The position numbers and the translations under genes are program-made. Positions 50,125 to 59,647 of a stretch of 64,000 nt of DNA are shown in pieces (the first letter of the stretch is position 1; every line of letters begins with the position of its first letter). The stretch is from Chthoniobacter sp. (GTDB lineage: Bacteria > Verrucomicrobiota > Verrucomicrobiia > Chthoniobacterales > Chthoniobacteraceae): assembly GCA_021414005.1 (NCBI GenBank), contig JAIOPH010000027.1, positions 372,001 through 436,000 on the forward strand, given 5' to 3'. The notes under the pieces were generated by a model, which was not told the origin of the DNA, did no database searches, and saw only the letters and a program-made list of their open reading frames with translations.

Positions 50125-51072
50125 ATGAAATCCCACGCCCTTTTTCTGGCTGCACTGCTCGGAGCGGCGACGCTCCACGCGCAGGAGGCCAGTCCCCCAG
50201 ACACCCAGTCGCCGGTGCTCCTCGCGCAGGCTTCCGCTCCATCAAAAAAGGACAGCGCCGTGACGGCGATCAATGATCGCGGGGCCAAGGACGGCGCGGC
50301 GGGGGAGGACACGACGAGGATTCCGGCTGGTAGTGCGACCACTCAAGTGGGTGGCGGCACGCGGAAGGACGGGGTCGCTGCGGCCTCAGTGAAGTCCGTA
50401 ACATTGCTCCAGATGATTCAGGATGGTGGCTGGCCGATGATCCCGCTCGGTATCCTCTCGGTGGTCACCGTGATGCTGGTGCTCGTCTATCTTTTCACTC
50501 TTCGCCGCAGCTCCATCCTCACACCTCAGTACATGAACACGGCTGATGTGCTTTTGAAAAAGCGGGACTACCTCGGCCTGCTCGCCATCTCCAGCCGGCA
50601 CAGCGAGGCCGTAGCGCGGGTAGTCCAACGCACACTGGATTTCGCAACGAAAAACCCGACTGCCACCTACGAGGTCGTGCGCGAGATCGCGGAGACCGAG
50701 GCCGGCAGCCAGGCGGCTTCACTCCAGCATCGTACCGTGTATCTCGCGGACATCGGGATGCTCTCGCCGATGATCGGACTGCTCGGCACGGTCATCGGTT
50801 TGATCAGTTCCTTTACCGAACTGTCGAGCGGCCAGACCGGCATGAATCGCGACATCGGACTGGCGCACGGCGTCTCTCAAGCCCTCGTAGCCACGGCGGG
50901 CGGTTTGGTGCTCGGCATCGTCGCAATGTTTTTCTACTCCCTCTTTCGCAACCGGGTGCAGAGCCTGATCTCCGACCTCGAGATCGCCACTGCGCATCTC
51001 ATTGGGCTGGTCGCGCTGAACTATGGCAAGAAGCGCGAAGGCTCGCGCATAGCCGTGGACGAAGAGTTTTAG
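50125..51072 (+). CDS. ExbB/TolQ/MotA-family proton channel protein
   Basis: A 315-residue inner-membrane protein of the ExbB/TolQ/MotA family. It begins with a signal-like segment (about 1-19) and an unusual polar, Ala/Thr-rich extension up to about residue 85. Three membrane helices follow: about 100-122, then 212-232 (MLSPMIGLLGTVIGLISSF) and 262-284 (ATAGGLVLGIVAMFFYSLF), the last two being the conserved channel helices. With ExbD it uses the proton gradient to energise an outer-membrane or envelope machine. It is followed 9 bases later by the exbD-like gene and then the TPR protein gene, the typical unit of TonB- or Tol-like systems. Confidence 0.9.
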   Translation: MKSHALFLAALLGAATLHAQEASPPDTQSPVLLAQASAPSKKDSAVTAINDRGAKDGAAGEDTTRIPAGSATTQVGGGTRKDGVAAASVKSVTLLQMIQDGGWPMIPLGILSVVTVMLVLVYLFTLRRSSILTPQYMNTADVLLKKRDYLGLLAISSRHSEAVARVVQRTLDFATKNPTATYEVVREIAETEAGSQAASLQHRTVYLADIGMLSPMIGLLGTVIGLISSFTELSSGQTGMNRDIGLAHGVSQALVATAGGLVLGIVAMFFYSLFRNRVQSLISDLEIATAHLIGLVALNYGKKREGSRIAVDEEF

Positions 51073-51081
51073 TCGCCCCGC

Positions 51082-51495
51082 ATGAATCTCCGCAAACGCG
51101 CCGAGCCGCAAACCATGGGTTTCCAAATCGCCCCGATGGTGGACATCCTCCTCGTGCTGCTCTGCTTCTTCATTGTCACGTGGAGTTTTGCCAAGAAGGA
51201 GCTGGATCTACCTGTGCGCGTGCCCTCGGCACAGAACGCCACGGAATCCGCCTCCGTGGTCAACCAAACGGTGCTCAATATCCGCACCGACGGCACCGTG
51301 GTGTGGAATAACAAGATCGTGCCCCGCCCCGAGTTGCTGGACCGCCTGAAGGAACTCTCCGGCCTGTATCCCGACTATTCGATCATCGTGCGTGGCGACG
51401 AAAACGCGAAGTTCACCTATATCAACGCGGTGCTCGACGTTTGCCGGGAGGCCAACATCTGGAACGTCGCGTTTGCCACGCGTAAAGCGGAATGA
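51082..51495 (+). CDS. ExbD/TolR-family protein
   Basis: A 137-residue partner of the ExbB-like protein. One membrane helix (about 16-35) carries the essential Asp21 in PMVDILLVLLCFF. A periplasmic domain of about 95 residues follows, with the usual ExbD ending (IVRGDENAKFTYINAVLDVC). It forms the proton pathway with ExbB and moves energy to the periplasm. The ATG lies 9 bases after the previous stop. Its stop overlaps the TPR gene start by 4 bases. Confidence 0.92.
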   Translation: MNLRKRAEPQTMGFQIAPMVDILLVLLCFFIVTWSFAKKELDLPVRVPSAQNATESASVVNQTVLNIRTDGTVVWNNKIVPRPELLDRLKELSGLYPDYSIIVRGDENAKFTYINAVLDVCREANIWNVAFATRKAE

Positions 51496-54011
51496 AGCGC
51501 CGGGGTCTCGCAGGAGTGAGTTTGGCAGCGCTGGTTTTTGCGCTGCCGCAAGTCCAAGGGCAGGACGGCGCACCGCCGCTCAAGCCTTTCGCACTGGATG
51601 ACGACGGGAAGCCGATCCCGCGCGCTGAACCCGTGGCCCCGCGACCGGCGACCCCGCGGCCGCTGCCGGTCGCCACGCCGCGGCCACCCGGCGTCGTCGC
51701 GCCGCCGCCCCGCCCCGTCGCGGTACCCGATCCCGCCGATCCCGGCACCATCCGCGTGGGCCCCACCGGTACGGCGCGGACCGCCGAGCAGCTCCAGCTC
51801 GACGTGGCGAATGGCTACTACGCCAAGAAGATGTTCGATTTGGCCGCGCCCGAGTACGAGAAATACCTGTCGCTTTACTCGAACACCGAGCAGCGGCCCG
51901 AGGCGCTCTTTCGCCTCGGCGAATCCTACCGCCGCAACGGCACGCTGAACGCCGCGCGGAACGCCTACGAGACCCTGCTCGCGCAGTTTCAGAATGGCGA
52001 CTTCATCGGGCCGGCGGCCTATCGACTCGCGGAGATTTGTTACTCCGAAAAGCAATACCGCGAGGCGCTCAACCTTTACCGCAAAGCCTCCGTGCGGCTG
52101 AAAGATCCCGCCGTGGTGAACTCGGCGAAGTTCTTCACCGGACGCTCGCTCGAAGCACTTGGGCAGAAAGGCGACGCCCGCATCGCCTACGAGGATCTCG
52201 CCGCAACCAGCGAGGCCAATCCCTTTCAAGATGCCAGCCGCTACTCCGCCGCGCTGCTGCTCAAGGATGCCGGTCGCACCGCCGACGCGCTGAGGCAGAT
52301 GCAGGTCCTGGCGGTCAAAGCCGAAAACCCCGACCAAAAACTCGAGGCCACCGTCCGCACCGGTCTGTGGTCGCTGGAACTTGAACCTCCGAAGCCCGCC
52401 GACGCCGAGGCTGCCTTCAAGAAGGCGCTCACCATGCCCGGTCCCGCGCGCTGGAAAGAGGTCGCTCAGGTCGGCGTGCTGCGGGTCGCTTATGATGGCG
52501 GGAAATATCAGCAGGTCGTCGATGCCTACAATCAGCCCGGCCAGAAGTATTCGGCCGACGTGCTGCCCGAGTTGCTCACTTTGGTGTCCAACGCCTTGCG
52601 CCAGCTCGGCAAGGCCGACGAGGCCATGCGCTACTATGATCAGATACTCAAAGATTTCCCCAATTCGGTCTATTCCCGCGAAGCGCAGTACGAGCGACTG
52701 AAGATGCTCTACACCAGCGGCAGCGATCAGATCCTGCCCGCCATCGAGCAGTATCTCGCCGCCAATCCCGAGTCCGAGAAACGCGATCAGACGCTACTGA
52801 TGAAAGCGGAGATCTATTTCAAAAAGAAGGACTACGCTAACGCGGCACCTCTTTACTCCTCAGTCGAGCTTTCCCGCCAACTCGCCGGCACCATGAAAGC
52901 CGAGGCGCTCTTTAAACTCGGCTGGTGCCAAATGGAGTTGAAAGCCGTGGATCAGGCCACCAAAGCGTTTACCGCCTTCATCGACGGCTACCCCACCCAC
53001 AAGCTCATCCCCGGAGCGCTCCTCCAGCGCGCCCTCGGCTGGCAATCGCAGAAAAATCTCGGTGCCGCACTCGCCGACTACAACGACCTCATCAAGAGAT
53101 TTCCCAAGGCCGCCGAGCGCGAAATGGCCCTGCACCAGAAGGGGCTCATCCTCGGCATGCAGGGCGACAACCCTGCGATGGTCGAAGCCTTCAAACTCCT
53201 CCTCGCCGAATACCCGAAAACAGCCGCCCGTCCGCAGGCCGTCTATTGGCTCGGCTGGGCCGCCTTTGAAGCCAAGAACTACAAGGATGCCGTGCCGTAT
53301 CTGGAAGAGGCGCGGAAGCTGGAGAAAGAGCAGTTCGGCGAGAAGGCCAGCATCCGGCTGCTGCTCTCGCAATACAATCTCGAGGACAAGGTCGCCACCG
53401 CGCGCGAGGTGGATTTTTACACGAAAGAGGGCAAGACCAAGGTGCCGGCGGCCATCCTCCGCTGGCTCGGCACCGAACTGCACAAAGGCGGTGCCTTTGA
53501 GTCTGCCGAGAAATACCTCCTCCTGCTCACCCCGAGCGACGAGGTCACGCCCGACGATTTCCTCCTCCTCGGACGCACCCAGCATGTGCTCGAAAAATAC
53601 CAGGAAGCCGCCAATAGCGTCGCCACCTACCTCAAGACCGTAAAGCTCCCCAACCAGCGCGCCAACGGCCTGCTCACCCTGGCGAAATCGCAGATTGCGC
53701 TCAAGGAATTCGACGCCGCGCAGGAATCCGTGTACGCCGCGCTCAACCTCCAGCCCGAAGGCGACCTCAACGCCGAAGGCAAGATCAGCGCCGGCGACAT
53801 CCAAATGGCCCGCGGCAAATCGGAGGAAGCCGCGAAGCTCTACGAAACGGTGTATTTGGCCGGCGTGGACCACCCCGAGATCACCCCGCGCTCCCTTACC
53901 AAAGCCATTCAGGCCTACCGCGCCGCCGGCAATGATGAGAAGGTCAAGAAGCTCAACAACCTCCTCCAAAGCCGCTATCCCGAATACGTTCAGGGGCACA
54001 AGGTGCCGTAA
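51492..54011 (+). CDS. Large exported TPR-repeat protein linked to ExbBD
   Basis: An 839-residue exported protein: a signal peptide of about 23 residues, a Pro-rich linker (roughly 25-90, with many APRP-type segments), and then tetratricopeptide repeats over the rest, with typical YRKAL, ALFRLGESYR, ALFKLGWCQMEL and AVYWLGWAAFEAKNY signatures. It has 15 or more repeats. It is translationally coupled to the exbD-like gene. Its size and TPR content recall the CpoB/YbgF or Gld-type accessory proteins of Tol- and TonB-like systems, but the length is far greater. It is probably a periplasmic scaffold, with partner proteins unknown. Confidence 0.82.
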   Translation: MKRRGLAGVSLAALVFALPQVQGQDGAPPLKPFALDDDGKPIPRAEPVAPRPATPRPLPVATPRPPGVVAPPPRPVAVPDPADPGTIRVGPTGTARTAEQLQLDVANGYYAKKMFDLAAPEYEKYLSLYSNTEQRPEALFRLGESYRRNGTLNAARNAYETLLAQFQNGDFIGPAAYRLAEICYSEKQYREALNLYRKASVRLKDPAVVNSAKFFTGRSLEALGQKGDARIAYEDLAATSEANPFQDASRYSAALLLKDAGRTADALRQMQVLAVKAENPDQKLEATVRTGLWSLELEPPKPADAEAAFKKALTMPGPARWKEVAQVGVLRVAYDGGKYQQVVDAYNQPGQKYSADVLPELLTLVSNALRQLGKADEAMRYYDQILKDFPNSVYSREAQYERLKMLYTSGSDQILPAIEQYLAANPESEKRDQTLLMKAEIYFKKKDYANAAPLYSSVELSRQLAGTMKAEALFKLGWCQMELKAVDQATKAFTAFIDGYPTHKLIPGALLQRALGWQSQKNLGAALADYNDLIKRFPKAAEREMALHQKGLILGMQGDNPAMVEAFKLLLAEYPKTAARPQAVYWLGWAAFEAKNYKDAVPYLEEARKLEKEQFGEKASIRLLLSQYNLEDKVATAREVDFYTKEGKTKVPAAILRWLGTELHKGGAFESAEKYLLLLTPSDEVTPDDFLLLGRTQHVLEKYQEAANSVATYLKTVKLPNQRANGLLTLAKSQIALKEFDAAQESVYAALNLQPEGDLNAEGKISAGDIQMARGKSEEAAKLYETVYLAGVDHPEITPRSLTKAIQAYRAAGNDEKVKKLNNLLQSRYPEYVQGHKVP

Positions 54012-54062
54012 ATCTCCGTTCAGGGGATGGCGGAGCGGGAGCACTTCGCTCGACGCGCTGCG

Positions 54063-54842
54063 TCAAAAATAAAACGGAATCCCCAGCTTCTTGAACTCCG
54101 CCTTTTGCTCGCCGAGCCAGGCGTCGCCGAGTTTTTCGAAGCCACCATTTTCGCGGTAGCTGGCGAGGAAGGCGTTTACTTTCGCGCGGAGCTCGTTGTC
54201 GCCTTTCCGCACGCCGATGGCCCAGCCCTCCTGCTGGAATGGTGTGAGAATCGCGCGGGTGGTGTCGGGGTTTTTGCGCGCATTTTTGAAGGCGGACATT
54301 TGGTCGTAAATGAAGGCCTCGGCTTTGCCCTGCACGACTTCGAGCACGCAGGCGTTTTCGTTGTCGAGCACGAGCGGGCGCGCGGATTTGAGGGCGCGCA
54401 GGGCGTAGAGATGGCCGGTGGTGCCTTTCTTCACGGCAATGCGGTGACCGGGTTGGTCGGCGTCGGCGATGGACTGAATGCCGCTTTTCGCAGGAACGAG
54501 GAGGCAGAGGCCGGTCTTGAGGTAAGGCTCGGAAAAATCGATCGACTGCGCGCGCTCGGGCGTGGCGGTCATGGAAGAAATGATGATGTCGATCTTGCCA
54601 GTTTTGAGCGCGGGTATGAGGCCGTCAAATGGGAGATTCTGGATTTCCACAACCATGCCGAGCTGCGCGCCGAGCGCCCGCGCGAGGTCCACGCTCACGC
54701 CCGCCGGCTCACCGCGCGGATCGCGCATTTCAAACGGCGGGTAGGCCAGTTCCATGCCGACGAGAAGCTTCTTTTCCCCGGCCCAAGCGGTGACGGTGAG
54801 GAGCAGCGCGAGGAAAAGGCGGACGAAGGATTTCACGGGCAT
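54063..54842 (-). CDS. Periplasmic amino-acid-binding protein (SBP family 3)
   Basis: A 259-residue substrate-binding protein with a signal peptide (about 1-20). LLVGMELAYPPFEMRDPRG at about 24-42 and VDLARALGAQLG follow the family-3 pattern, FDGLIPALKTGKIDIIISSMTATPER is the first hinge region, and IAVKKGTTG marks the ligand-binding second lobe. The family binds polar or basic amino acids for ABC import. No permease or ATPase gene is adjacent, so it is an orphan binding protein that must use a transporter encoded elsewhere or act as a sensor. The ATG at 54842 was preferred to one 30 bases upstream. Confidence 0.9.
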   Translation of the reverse strand: MPVKSFVRLFLALLLTVTAWAGEKKLLVGMELAYPPFEMRDPRGEPAGVSVDLARALGAQLGMVVEIQNLPFDGLIPALKTGKIDIIISSMTATPERAQSIDFSEPYLKTGLCLLVPAKSGIQSIADADQPGHRIAVKKGTTGHLYALRALKSARPLVLDNENACVLEVVQGKAEAFIYDQMSAFKNARKNPDTTRAILTPFQQEGWAIGVRKGDNELRAKVNAFLASYRENGGFEKLGDAWLGEQKAEFKKLGIPFYF

Positions 54843-54968
54843 GAATTCTAGGCAGCGAGGAAGGGCTGCCAAGTGGCGATCTCATTTTTGGCAAATCCAA
54901 GCCGCGCGAGCAGCGGCATGCGAATCTTTGAATGAAACTCCAGCCAGTCAGTCCGAAGCTACATTGCC

Positions 54969-57182
54969 ATGAAACTCAAAGCGCTCCTCTTTCTCCTCCT
55001 CGCCGCGATCCTCCCTCTCGCTGCGCCGCGACCGGCACAGGCCGCGGATGTGTCGTTCGACTATTTCTACGATGCGCTCCTGCCGTACGGCGAATGGATC
55101 GAAATCGCCGATTACGGCTTTTGCTGGAGACCCACGGAGGTCGAGGCGGACTGGACGCCTTACGCGGATGGCTACTGGGCTTTCACCGACGCGGGCTGGA
55201 CGTGGGTCGGCTACGAGGACTTCGCGGGCATCGTGTATCACTACGGGCGCTGGATTTCGGTGGAAGGCGAGGGCTGGTGCTGGGTGCCGGATTATGAGTG
55301 GGGACCGGCATGGGTTTCGTGGCGAAAGAGCGACGACTACGTCGGCTGGGCACCGCTGCCACCGCGCGCCTACTGGCAGCCGGAGATCGGCATCAGCACC
55401 TGGGTGGATACGGTGTGCGACATCGGCCCGGCGTTCTATAGCTTCTGCCGCGTGCGCGATTTTGGCGCGCCGGTGCTGCGTCCGGTCATCATAAACCGCG
55501 CGCGCAATGTGACGATCATCCGCTCAACCGTGAACATCACGAACATCACCTACAACTCCTACGGGGACGTGCCGGTGATCTACAATGGCGGGCTCAGTTT
55601 CGCCTTCATCAACAGGCAAAGCGAGCGGCCCATTCCGGCTCTGAAACTCGTACGCCACACCCGCTTCGACCGGCCGGACTTTCACAGCGGGCCGGGCCGC
55701 TTTTCTCCCAATGCGCGCACCGTGGGAAACCAGCTCATCGTCAATGCGCCCATCGTCGCGCCTCCCGCGCAGCCGGGCTTTTTGAAGGACAAGGTGAAGA
55801 AGGTTTTCGCGGCGGACAAAGTGCGTAACGGCTGGTCCGGGGTGAAGGACGCGAAGGAGCGCACGGATCTGCGGCAGCGCTTCCAGCGCGAAACGAAGGG
55901 TCTCACGCCCTACACCGCGCCCGCGCGGGCGGTGGTCGCGACGGATTTAAAAGTGGTGCCCGCGCAGGCCGATCCGCAGGCCGTGGTGCCGGCTTTCACA
56001 GGCAAGGGCCAGCGCGGTAAAGGCGACCGTCCCCAAGCGCCCGTGACCGCTACCCCGGTCGCGCCCGCGCCGGTGGCAACGCCGCCCCCACCCGCGACGC
56101 GGCCCGCCGTTTCACCCGAGGACGTGCAACCCGCTGATCCGCGGATTGCCGCGCCGAATGGAGTTCCGGCCGATCCCACGCCGGCAGTGGTCGCGCCGGG
56201 CGAAGATCGCGGAAAAAAGCCTCGGCAAGGCGCGCCGGTCGGGGGATTTCATAAACCCGGGGAAAAGCCGCAGCCCGGCACTGGCGACGGACGCCCCGTG
56301 AAACCCGTCGAGCCGTCCGTCGTCACTGATCCCGCACCGGCCCAAGCTGCTGCCGAAGCTGCCAAAGCCGCGCGCGAGCAGGCCGCTACTGAGCGGCAGA
56401 AGATCGAGGCGGAAAAACAGCAGGCCGCTCAAACTGCCGCCGAGAAAGTCCGCGGCGAACAGGAGCGCGCCATCCGGCAGCGCGACGCCGAGGCGGGCGC
56501 GGCGGCTTTGCGCCAGAAGCAGGCCGCGGAAACCGCTGCAGCCGCAGCAGCCGCGGACAAGGCCAATGCGCAGGAGCAGCAACGCGCCGCTCAAGCGGAG
56601 CGCGAGAAACTTCAAGCCCAGCAGGAGCGCGCCGCCCAACAACGAGACGCGGAAGCAGCCAGGGCGCAGCAACAGCAGGCCGAAAAGCAGCGTCAGCAAG
56701 CCGCCGCGCAGGCGCAGGAGCGTCTGAAGCAACAGCAGGAGCAGGCCGCCGAACAGCGCCGGCAGCAAGCCGGGCAGCAAAAAGCCGCACAGGACGCGGC
56801 GAAACAACAAGCCGCCGAGCGCGCTCGTGAGCAGCAGGCCGAGCAGCAACGCGGCGCTCAGGAAGCAGCCCGGCAACAAGCCATCGAACAGCGGAAACTC
56901 CAGATGGAACAGCAGCGCGCGGCTCAGGGAGCGGCGAAGCAGCAAGCGCAAGAGCAGCAGCGCGCCCAGCAAGCCGAGCAACAGCGTGCTGCTCAGGAAG
57001 CCGCCCGGCAGCAGGAGAGCGAACGACGCCGCCAGCAGATGGAGCAGCAAAAGGCCGCGCAGGAAGCGGCCCGCCAGCAATCCGCGCCCCAGCAGCAGGC
57101 CGTCCCGCAACAACAACCCGCACAGGAGCGACGTCGCGGCGAAAAGGATAAAGACAAAGACAAAGATAAAAACGGTCGCTGA
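54969..57182 (+). CDS. DUF6600-like Trp/Tyr-rich secreted protein with Gln-rich coiled tail
   Basis: A 737-residue exported protein. The signal peptide (about 1-25) is followed by a domain of about 115 residues extremely rich in Trp, Tyr and Gly, with repeated WxPYxxGYW, GWTWVGYE and GWCWVPDYEWG motifs, typical of DUF6600. A polar middle part and a Pro/Ala-rich linker lead to a Gln/Ala/Arg/Glu-rich stretch (about 450-720) of heptad-like repeats such as QQRAAQEAARQQ, ending with a DKDKDKDKNGR tail. The product should lie outside the cytoplasm, possibly binding envelope polymers. Function is unknown. No promoter was convincing. Confidence 0.85.
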   Translation: MKLKALLFLLLAAILPLAAPRPAQAADVSFDYFYDALLPYGEWIEIADYGFCWRPTEVEADWTPYADGYWAFTDAGWTWVGYEDFAGIVYHYGRWISVEGEGWCWVPDYEWGPAWVSWRKSDDYVGWAPLPPRAYWQPEIGISTWVDTVCDIGPAFYSFCRVRDFGAPVLRPVIINRARNVTIIRSTVNITNITYNSYGDVPVIYNGGLSFAFINRQSERPIPALKLVRHTRFDRPDFHSGPGRFSPNARTVGNQLIVNAPIVAPPAQPGFLKDKVKKVFAADKVRNGWSGVKDAKERTDLRQRFQRETKGLTPYTAPARAVVATDLKVVPAQADPQAVVPAFTGKGQRGKGDRPQAPVTATPVAPAPVATPPPPATRPAVSPEDVQPADPRIAAPNGVPADPTPAVVAPGEDRGKKPRQGAPVGGFHKPGEKPQPGTGDGRPVKPVEPSVVTDPAPAQAAAEAAKAAREQAATERQKIEAEKQQAAQTAAEKVRGEQERAIRQRDAEAGAAALRQKQAAETAAAAAAADKANAQEQQRAAQAEREKLQAQQERAAQQRDAEAARAQQQQAEKQRQQAAAQAQERLKQQQEQAAEQRRQQAGQQKAAQDAAKQQAAERAREQQAEQQRGAQEAARQQAIEQRKLQMEQQRAAQGAAKQQAQEQQRAQQAEQQRAAQEAARQQESERRRQQMEQQKAAQEAARQQSAPQQQAVPQQQPAQERRRGEKDKDKDKDKNGR

Positions 57183-57323
57183 CGTCGCGGTGGCGAAAGA
57201 GCAGCATTGCAGCGGTTTCGGCCCATCGGAGCCCGTTTTTACACCGCATCCGCCACGCCGCTCCGTCTGATATTCGCACTAGCCAAGGTTCCTCCTGCGT
57301 GGCAGTTTCGCCGCCTTTTCCCA

Positions 57324-58436
57324 ATGAAATCCATCCCAACATTCATCCTCACCGCCAGCATTCTCACCGCGTCCACGCTTCTGGCCGCCGACGCGCCGAA
57401 GAAAAAGGCGGCACCCGCCGAGCCGGCGAAAAAGGCTCCGGCGGAGAAAGAGGCTGCCGCTCCGAAAGCGGTCATCAAGATCACCGATCCGGTGGCGGTG
57501 GTCGAGGGTGTGGAGATCAAGAAGGCGGAACTCGACGCGGCCTTTTCCCGAATGCTGGCTGCGCAGGGCATCCCCGGCGACAAGCTCCCCGAGGAGCAGC
57601 GCATCATGGGTTACCGCATGATTCTGGATGACATGATCGTCGAGAAGCTCGTCACCAAACGCGCGGCCGACGTCAAGGTCACCGACGACGAGGTGAAGGC
57701 GAAAATGGAGGGCTTCAAAACCAAGTTTGGCTCCGAGGCAGCGTTCAAGGAGCAGGTGGAAAAGAGCGGCATGACCATGGACAAGGTGAAGGAAAACATC
57801 CGCGAAGGGATGAAGCAGGAGAGCTGGATCAATGCACAGATCAACGGCAAGGACGAGGTGCCGGACAGCGAGGCGGAGGATTTTTACAAAAAGAATCCCG
57901 ATCAGTTCAAACAGCCCGAGCAGGTTCGCGCGAGCCACATCCTGATCACCGTGGACAAGGACGCGAAGCCCGAGGTCGTGGCGGAAAAGGAGAAGGCGGC
58001 GAAGGCCATCGCCGTCCGCGTGAAAAAGGGTGAGCCGTTTGACAAGCTGGCTGCGGAACTTTCCGAGGACCCGAGCGCCAAGCAGAACAGCGGAGATCTG
58101 AATTTCTTTGGCCGCGGCCAAATGGTGCCGGAGTTTTCCGACGCCGCCTTCAAGATGAAGAAGGACGAAATCAGCGAGCCGGTCCGCAGTCAGTTCGGTT
58201 TTCACGTCATCAAGGTTACCGACCGCAAGGAGGCCGAAACCGTGACGCTCGAACAGGCCAAGCCCAAGCTGCTGGCTTATCTGAAACAGCAGAAGCGGCA
58301 GGGGGAGATCGAGAAAGTCGTCAAAGGGCTCCGCGAGAAAGCCGACGTGAAGATCAACCTGCCCGAAGCGCCAAAGCCGACCGCTCCCGAATTGCCGCCC
58401 GCCGGCGCTCCGGCCCCAGAACCTGCACCGAAGTAG
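57324..58436 (+). CDS. Exported parvulin-type peptidyl-prolyl isomerase (SurA/PrsA-like)
   Basis: A 370-residue exported foldase. After a signal peptide (about 1-22) and a Lys/Ala/Pro-rich spacer, a SurA-N-like helical part follows, then the parvulin domain from about 195: QVRASHILI, then SEDPSAKQNSGDLNFFGRGQMVPEFSDAAF, then GFHVIKV. The tail is Pro/Ala-rich. The protein should help fold exported and outer-membrane proteins in the periplasm. The ATG at 57324 is the first that gives a good signal peptide; the upstream frame is unrelated sequence. Confidence 0.92.
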   Translation: MKSIPTFILTASILTASTLLAADAPKKKAAPAEPAKKAPAEKEAAAPKAVIKITDPVAVVEGVEIKKAELDAAFSRMLAAQGIPGDKLPEEQRIMGYRMILDDMIVEKLVTKRAADVKVTDDEVKAKMEGFKTKFGSEAAFKEQVEKSGMTMDKVKENIREGMKQESWINAQINGKDEVPDSEAEDFYKKNPDQFKQPEQVRASHILITVDKDAKPEVVAEKEKAAKAIAVRVKKGEPFDKLAAELSEDPSAKQNSGDLNFFGRGQMVPEFSDAAFKMKKDEISEPVRSQFGFHVIKVTDRKEAETVTLEQAKPKLLAYLKQQKRQGEIEKVVKGLREKADVKINLPEAPKPTAPELPPAGAPAPEPAPK

Positions 58437-58547
58437 TCGGGCGCGGCGCGGGTGGCGGCGCGTGTGAATAACGCGTTGCCGGACGCGGATAGTCTGCGGC
58501 AGGATCGCGTTCCGCGCACTTTCCCGTGCGCTCCGCTTTTTTCCACC

Positions 58548-59636
58548 ATGCCGCGCAAATCTCCGAAAACCGTGGGCCTTATCGGCCTGGGCATCATTGG
58601 CTCGCGCGTAGCCGTGGGGCTGCGGGCCGCGGACTTTCAGGTCTTTGTCTGGAACCGCAGCGTGAAGCCGACGCCGAACTTTCTCGGCTCGCCTGCCGAG
58701 GTCGCGGAAGTCGCGGACATCATCCAAATTTTCGTCGCGGACCAAAAAGCGCTATTTTCGGTGGTCGAGGCGATGGGCGACGCGCTTACGCCGGAGCATT
58801 TGATCATTTGCAGCGCGACGGTCGGTCCCGAGGCGGTGATCGAAACGGCGCGCTATGTCGAGTCTCGTGGCGCGAGTTTTCTCGATGCGCCTTTCACCGG
58901 CAGCAAACTGGCGGCGGAAAAGCGCGAGCTGGTCTATTACATCGGCGGTGAGGATGCCGTGCTGGAGCGCGCGCGGCCCGTGCTGGCCGCGAGCAGCAAG
59001 AGCATCGTCCCCATCGGGGAAGTGGGCCACGCCGCGACGGTGAAAGTTGTGACGAACATGCTTTCCGCCGTGACCGTGCAGACGCTGGCCGAGGGGCTGG
59101 CGATCATCCAAAAGGCCGGACTCGATCCGGCAGTGCTGGCGGCGGCGATTGCGCCCAACGCCTGCCGTTCCGGAGTCGTGGATCTCAAGCTGCCAAAGAT
59201 GGTCGCGGGGGATTACGAGCCACACTTCTCGCTCAAGCACATGTTCAAGGACATGGAACTCGGCGTGGGTCTGGCCAACTGGCTCGATCTTGAAGTGCCC
59301 GTGTCCACGCTCACCGCGGGGATCATGTTCGGAGCCATTAAACGCGGCTGGGGCGATCTGGATTTCTCCGCACTCTACCGGACCTACGCGGACACTGCCG
59401 CTGCCGCGGAAATGCCCGCGTTGACTCCGCCTGCCGCCCCGGGCGCTGCGCCAAAAGGTCCGCCGCCGCCCGCACGCGTGGTGGAGGAAAAGATCGCGAA
59501 GGTCGTGGAACTGCCGACGTCCAAAGCCCGGCCGAAGTCCGCGAAGCGTGGTCGCGAGGCGGAAGGAAAACCGATTGAAGTGGAGCAGATGAAACCGCCG
59601 ACCACCGGCGGACCGGGTTCGCGGAAGGGCGGTTAG
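58548..59636 (+). CDS. NAD-dependent 3-hydroxyisobutyrate dehydrogenase-family protein with tail
   Basis: A 362-residue beta-hydroxyacid dehydrogenase. The Rossmann motif GLGIIG is at 13-18, DAPFTGSK (113-120) fits the substrate loop, and the catalytic Lys166 lies in TVKVVTNML. Members reduce or oxidise 3-hydroxy acids such as 3-hydroxyisobutyrate, tartronate semialdehyde or glyoxylate. The C-terminal 75 residues are an extra Pro-, Ala-, Lys- and Arg-rich extension not normal for the family, probably disordered. The true substrate is unclear. The ATG at 58548 is the first plausible one; the frame opens upstream without a domain. Confidence 0.86.
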   Translation: MPRKSPKTVGLIGLGIIGSRVAVGLRAADFQVFVWNRSVKPTPNFLGSPAEVAEVADIIQIFVADQKALFSVVEAMGDALTPEHLIICSATVGPEAVIETARYVESRGASFLDAPFTGSKLAAEKRELVYYIGGEDAVLERARPVLAASSKSIVPIGEVGHAATVKVVTNMLSAVTVQTLAEGLAIIQKAGLDPAVLAAAIAPNACRSGVVDLKLPKMVAGDYEPHFSLKHMFKDMELGVGLANWLDLEVPVSTLTAGIMFGAIKRGWGDLDFSALYRTYADTAAAAEMPALTPPAAPGAAPKGPPPPARVVEEKIAKVVELPTSKARPKSAKRGREAEGKPIEVEQMKPPTTGGPGSRKGG

Positions 59637-59647
59637 TGCGTGATCGC

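Noticed and set aside
54052..54064. Hairpin GACGC-GCT-GCGTC next to an A run, considered as a terminator for the TPR gene
   Set aside because: The hairpin is followed by A residues on the plus strand, not T, and on the minus strand it lies at the end of the coding part of the binding-protein gene. It does not fit a rho-independent terminator.
57279..58745. A 488-codon open frame on the minus strand opposite the parvulin gene
   Set aside because: No motif and Leu/Arg/His-rich; the parvulin domain on the plus strand is complete.
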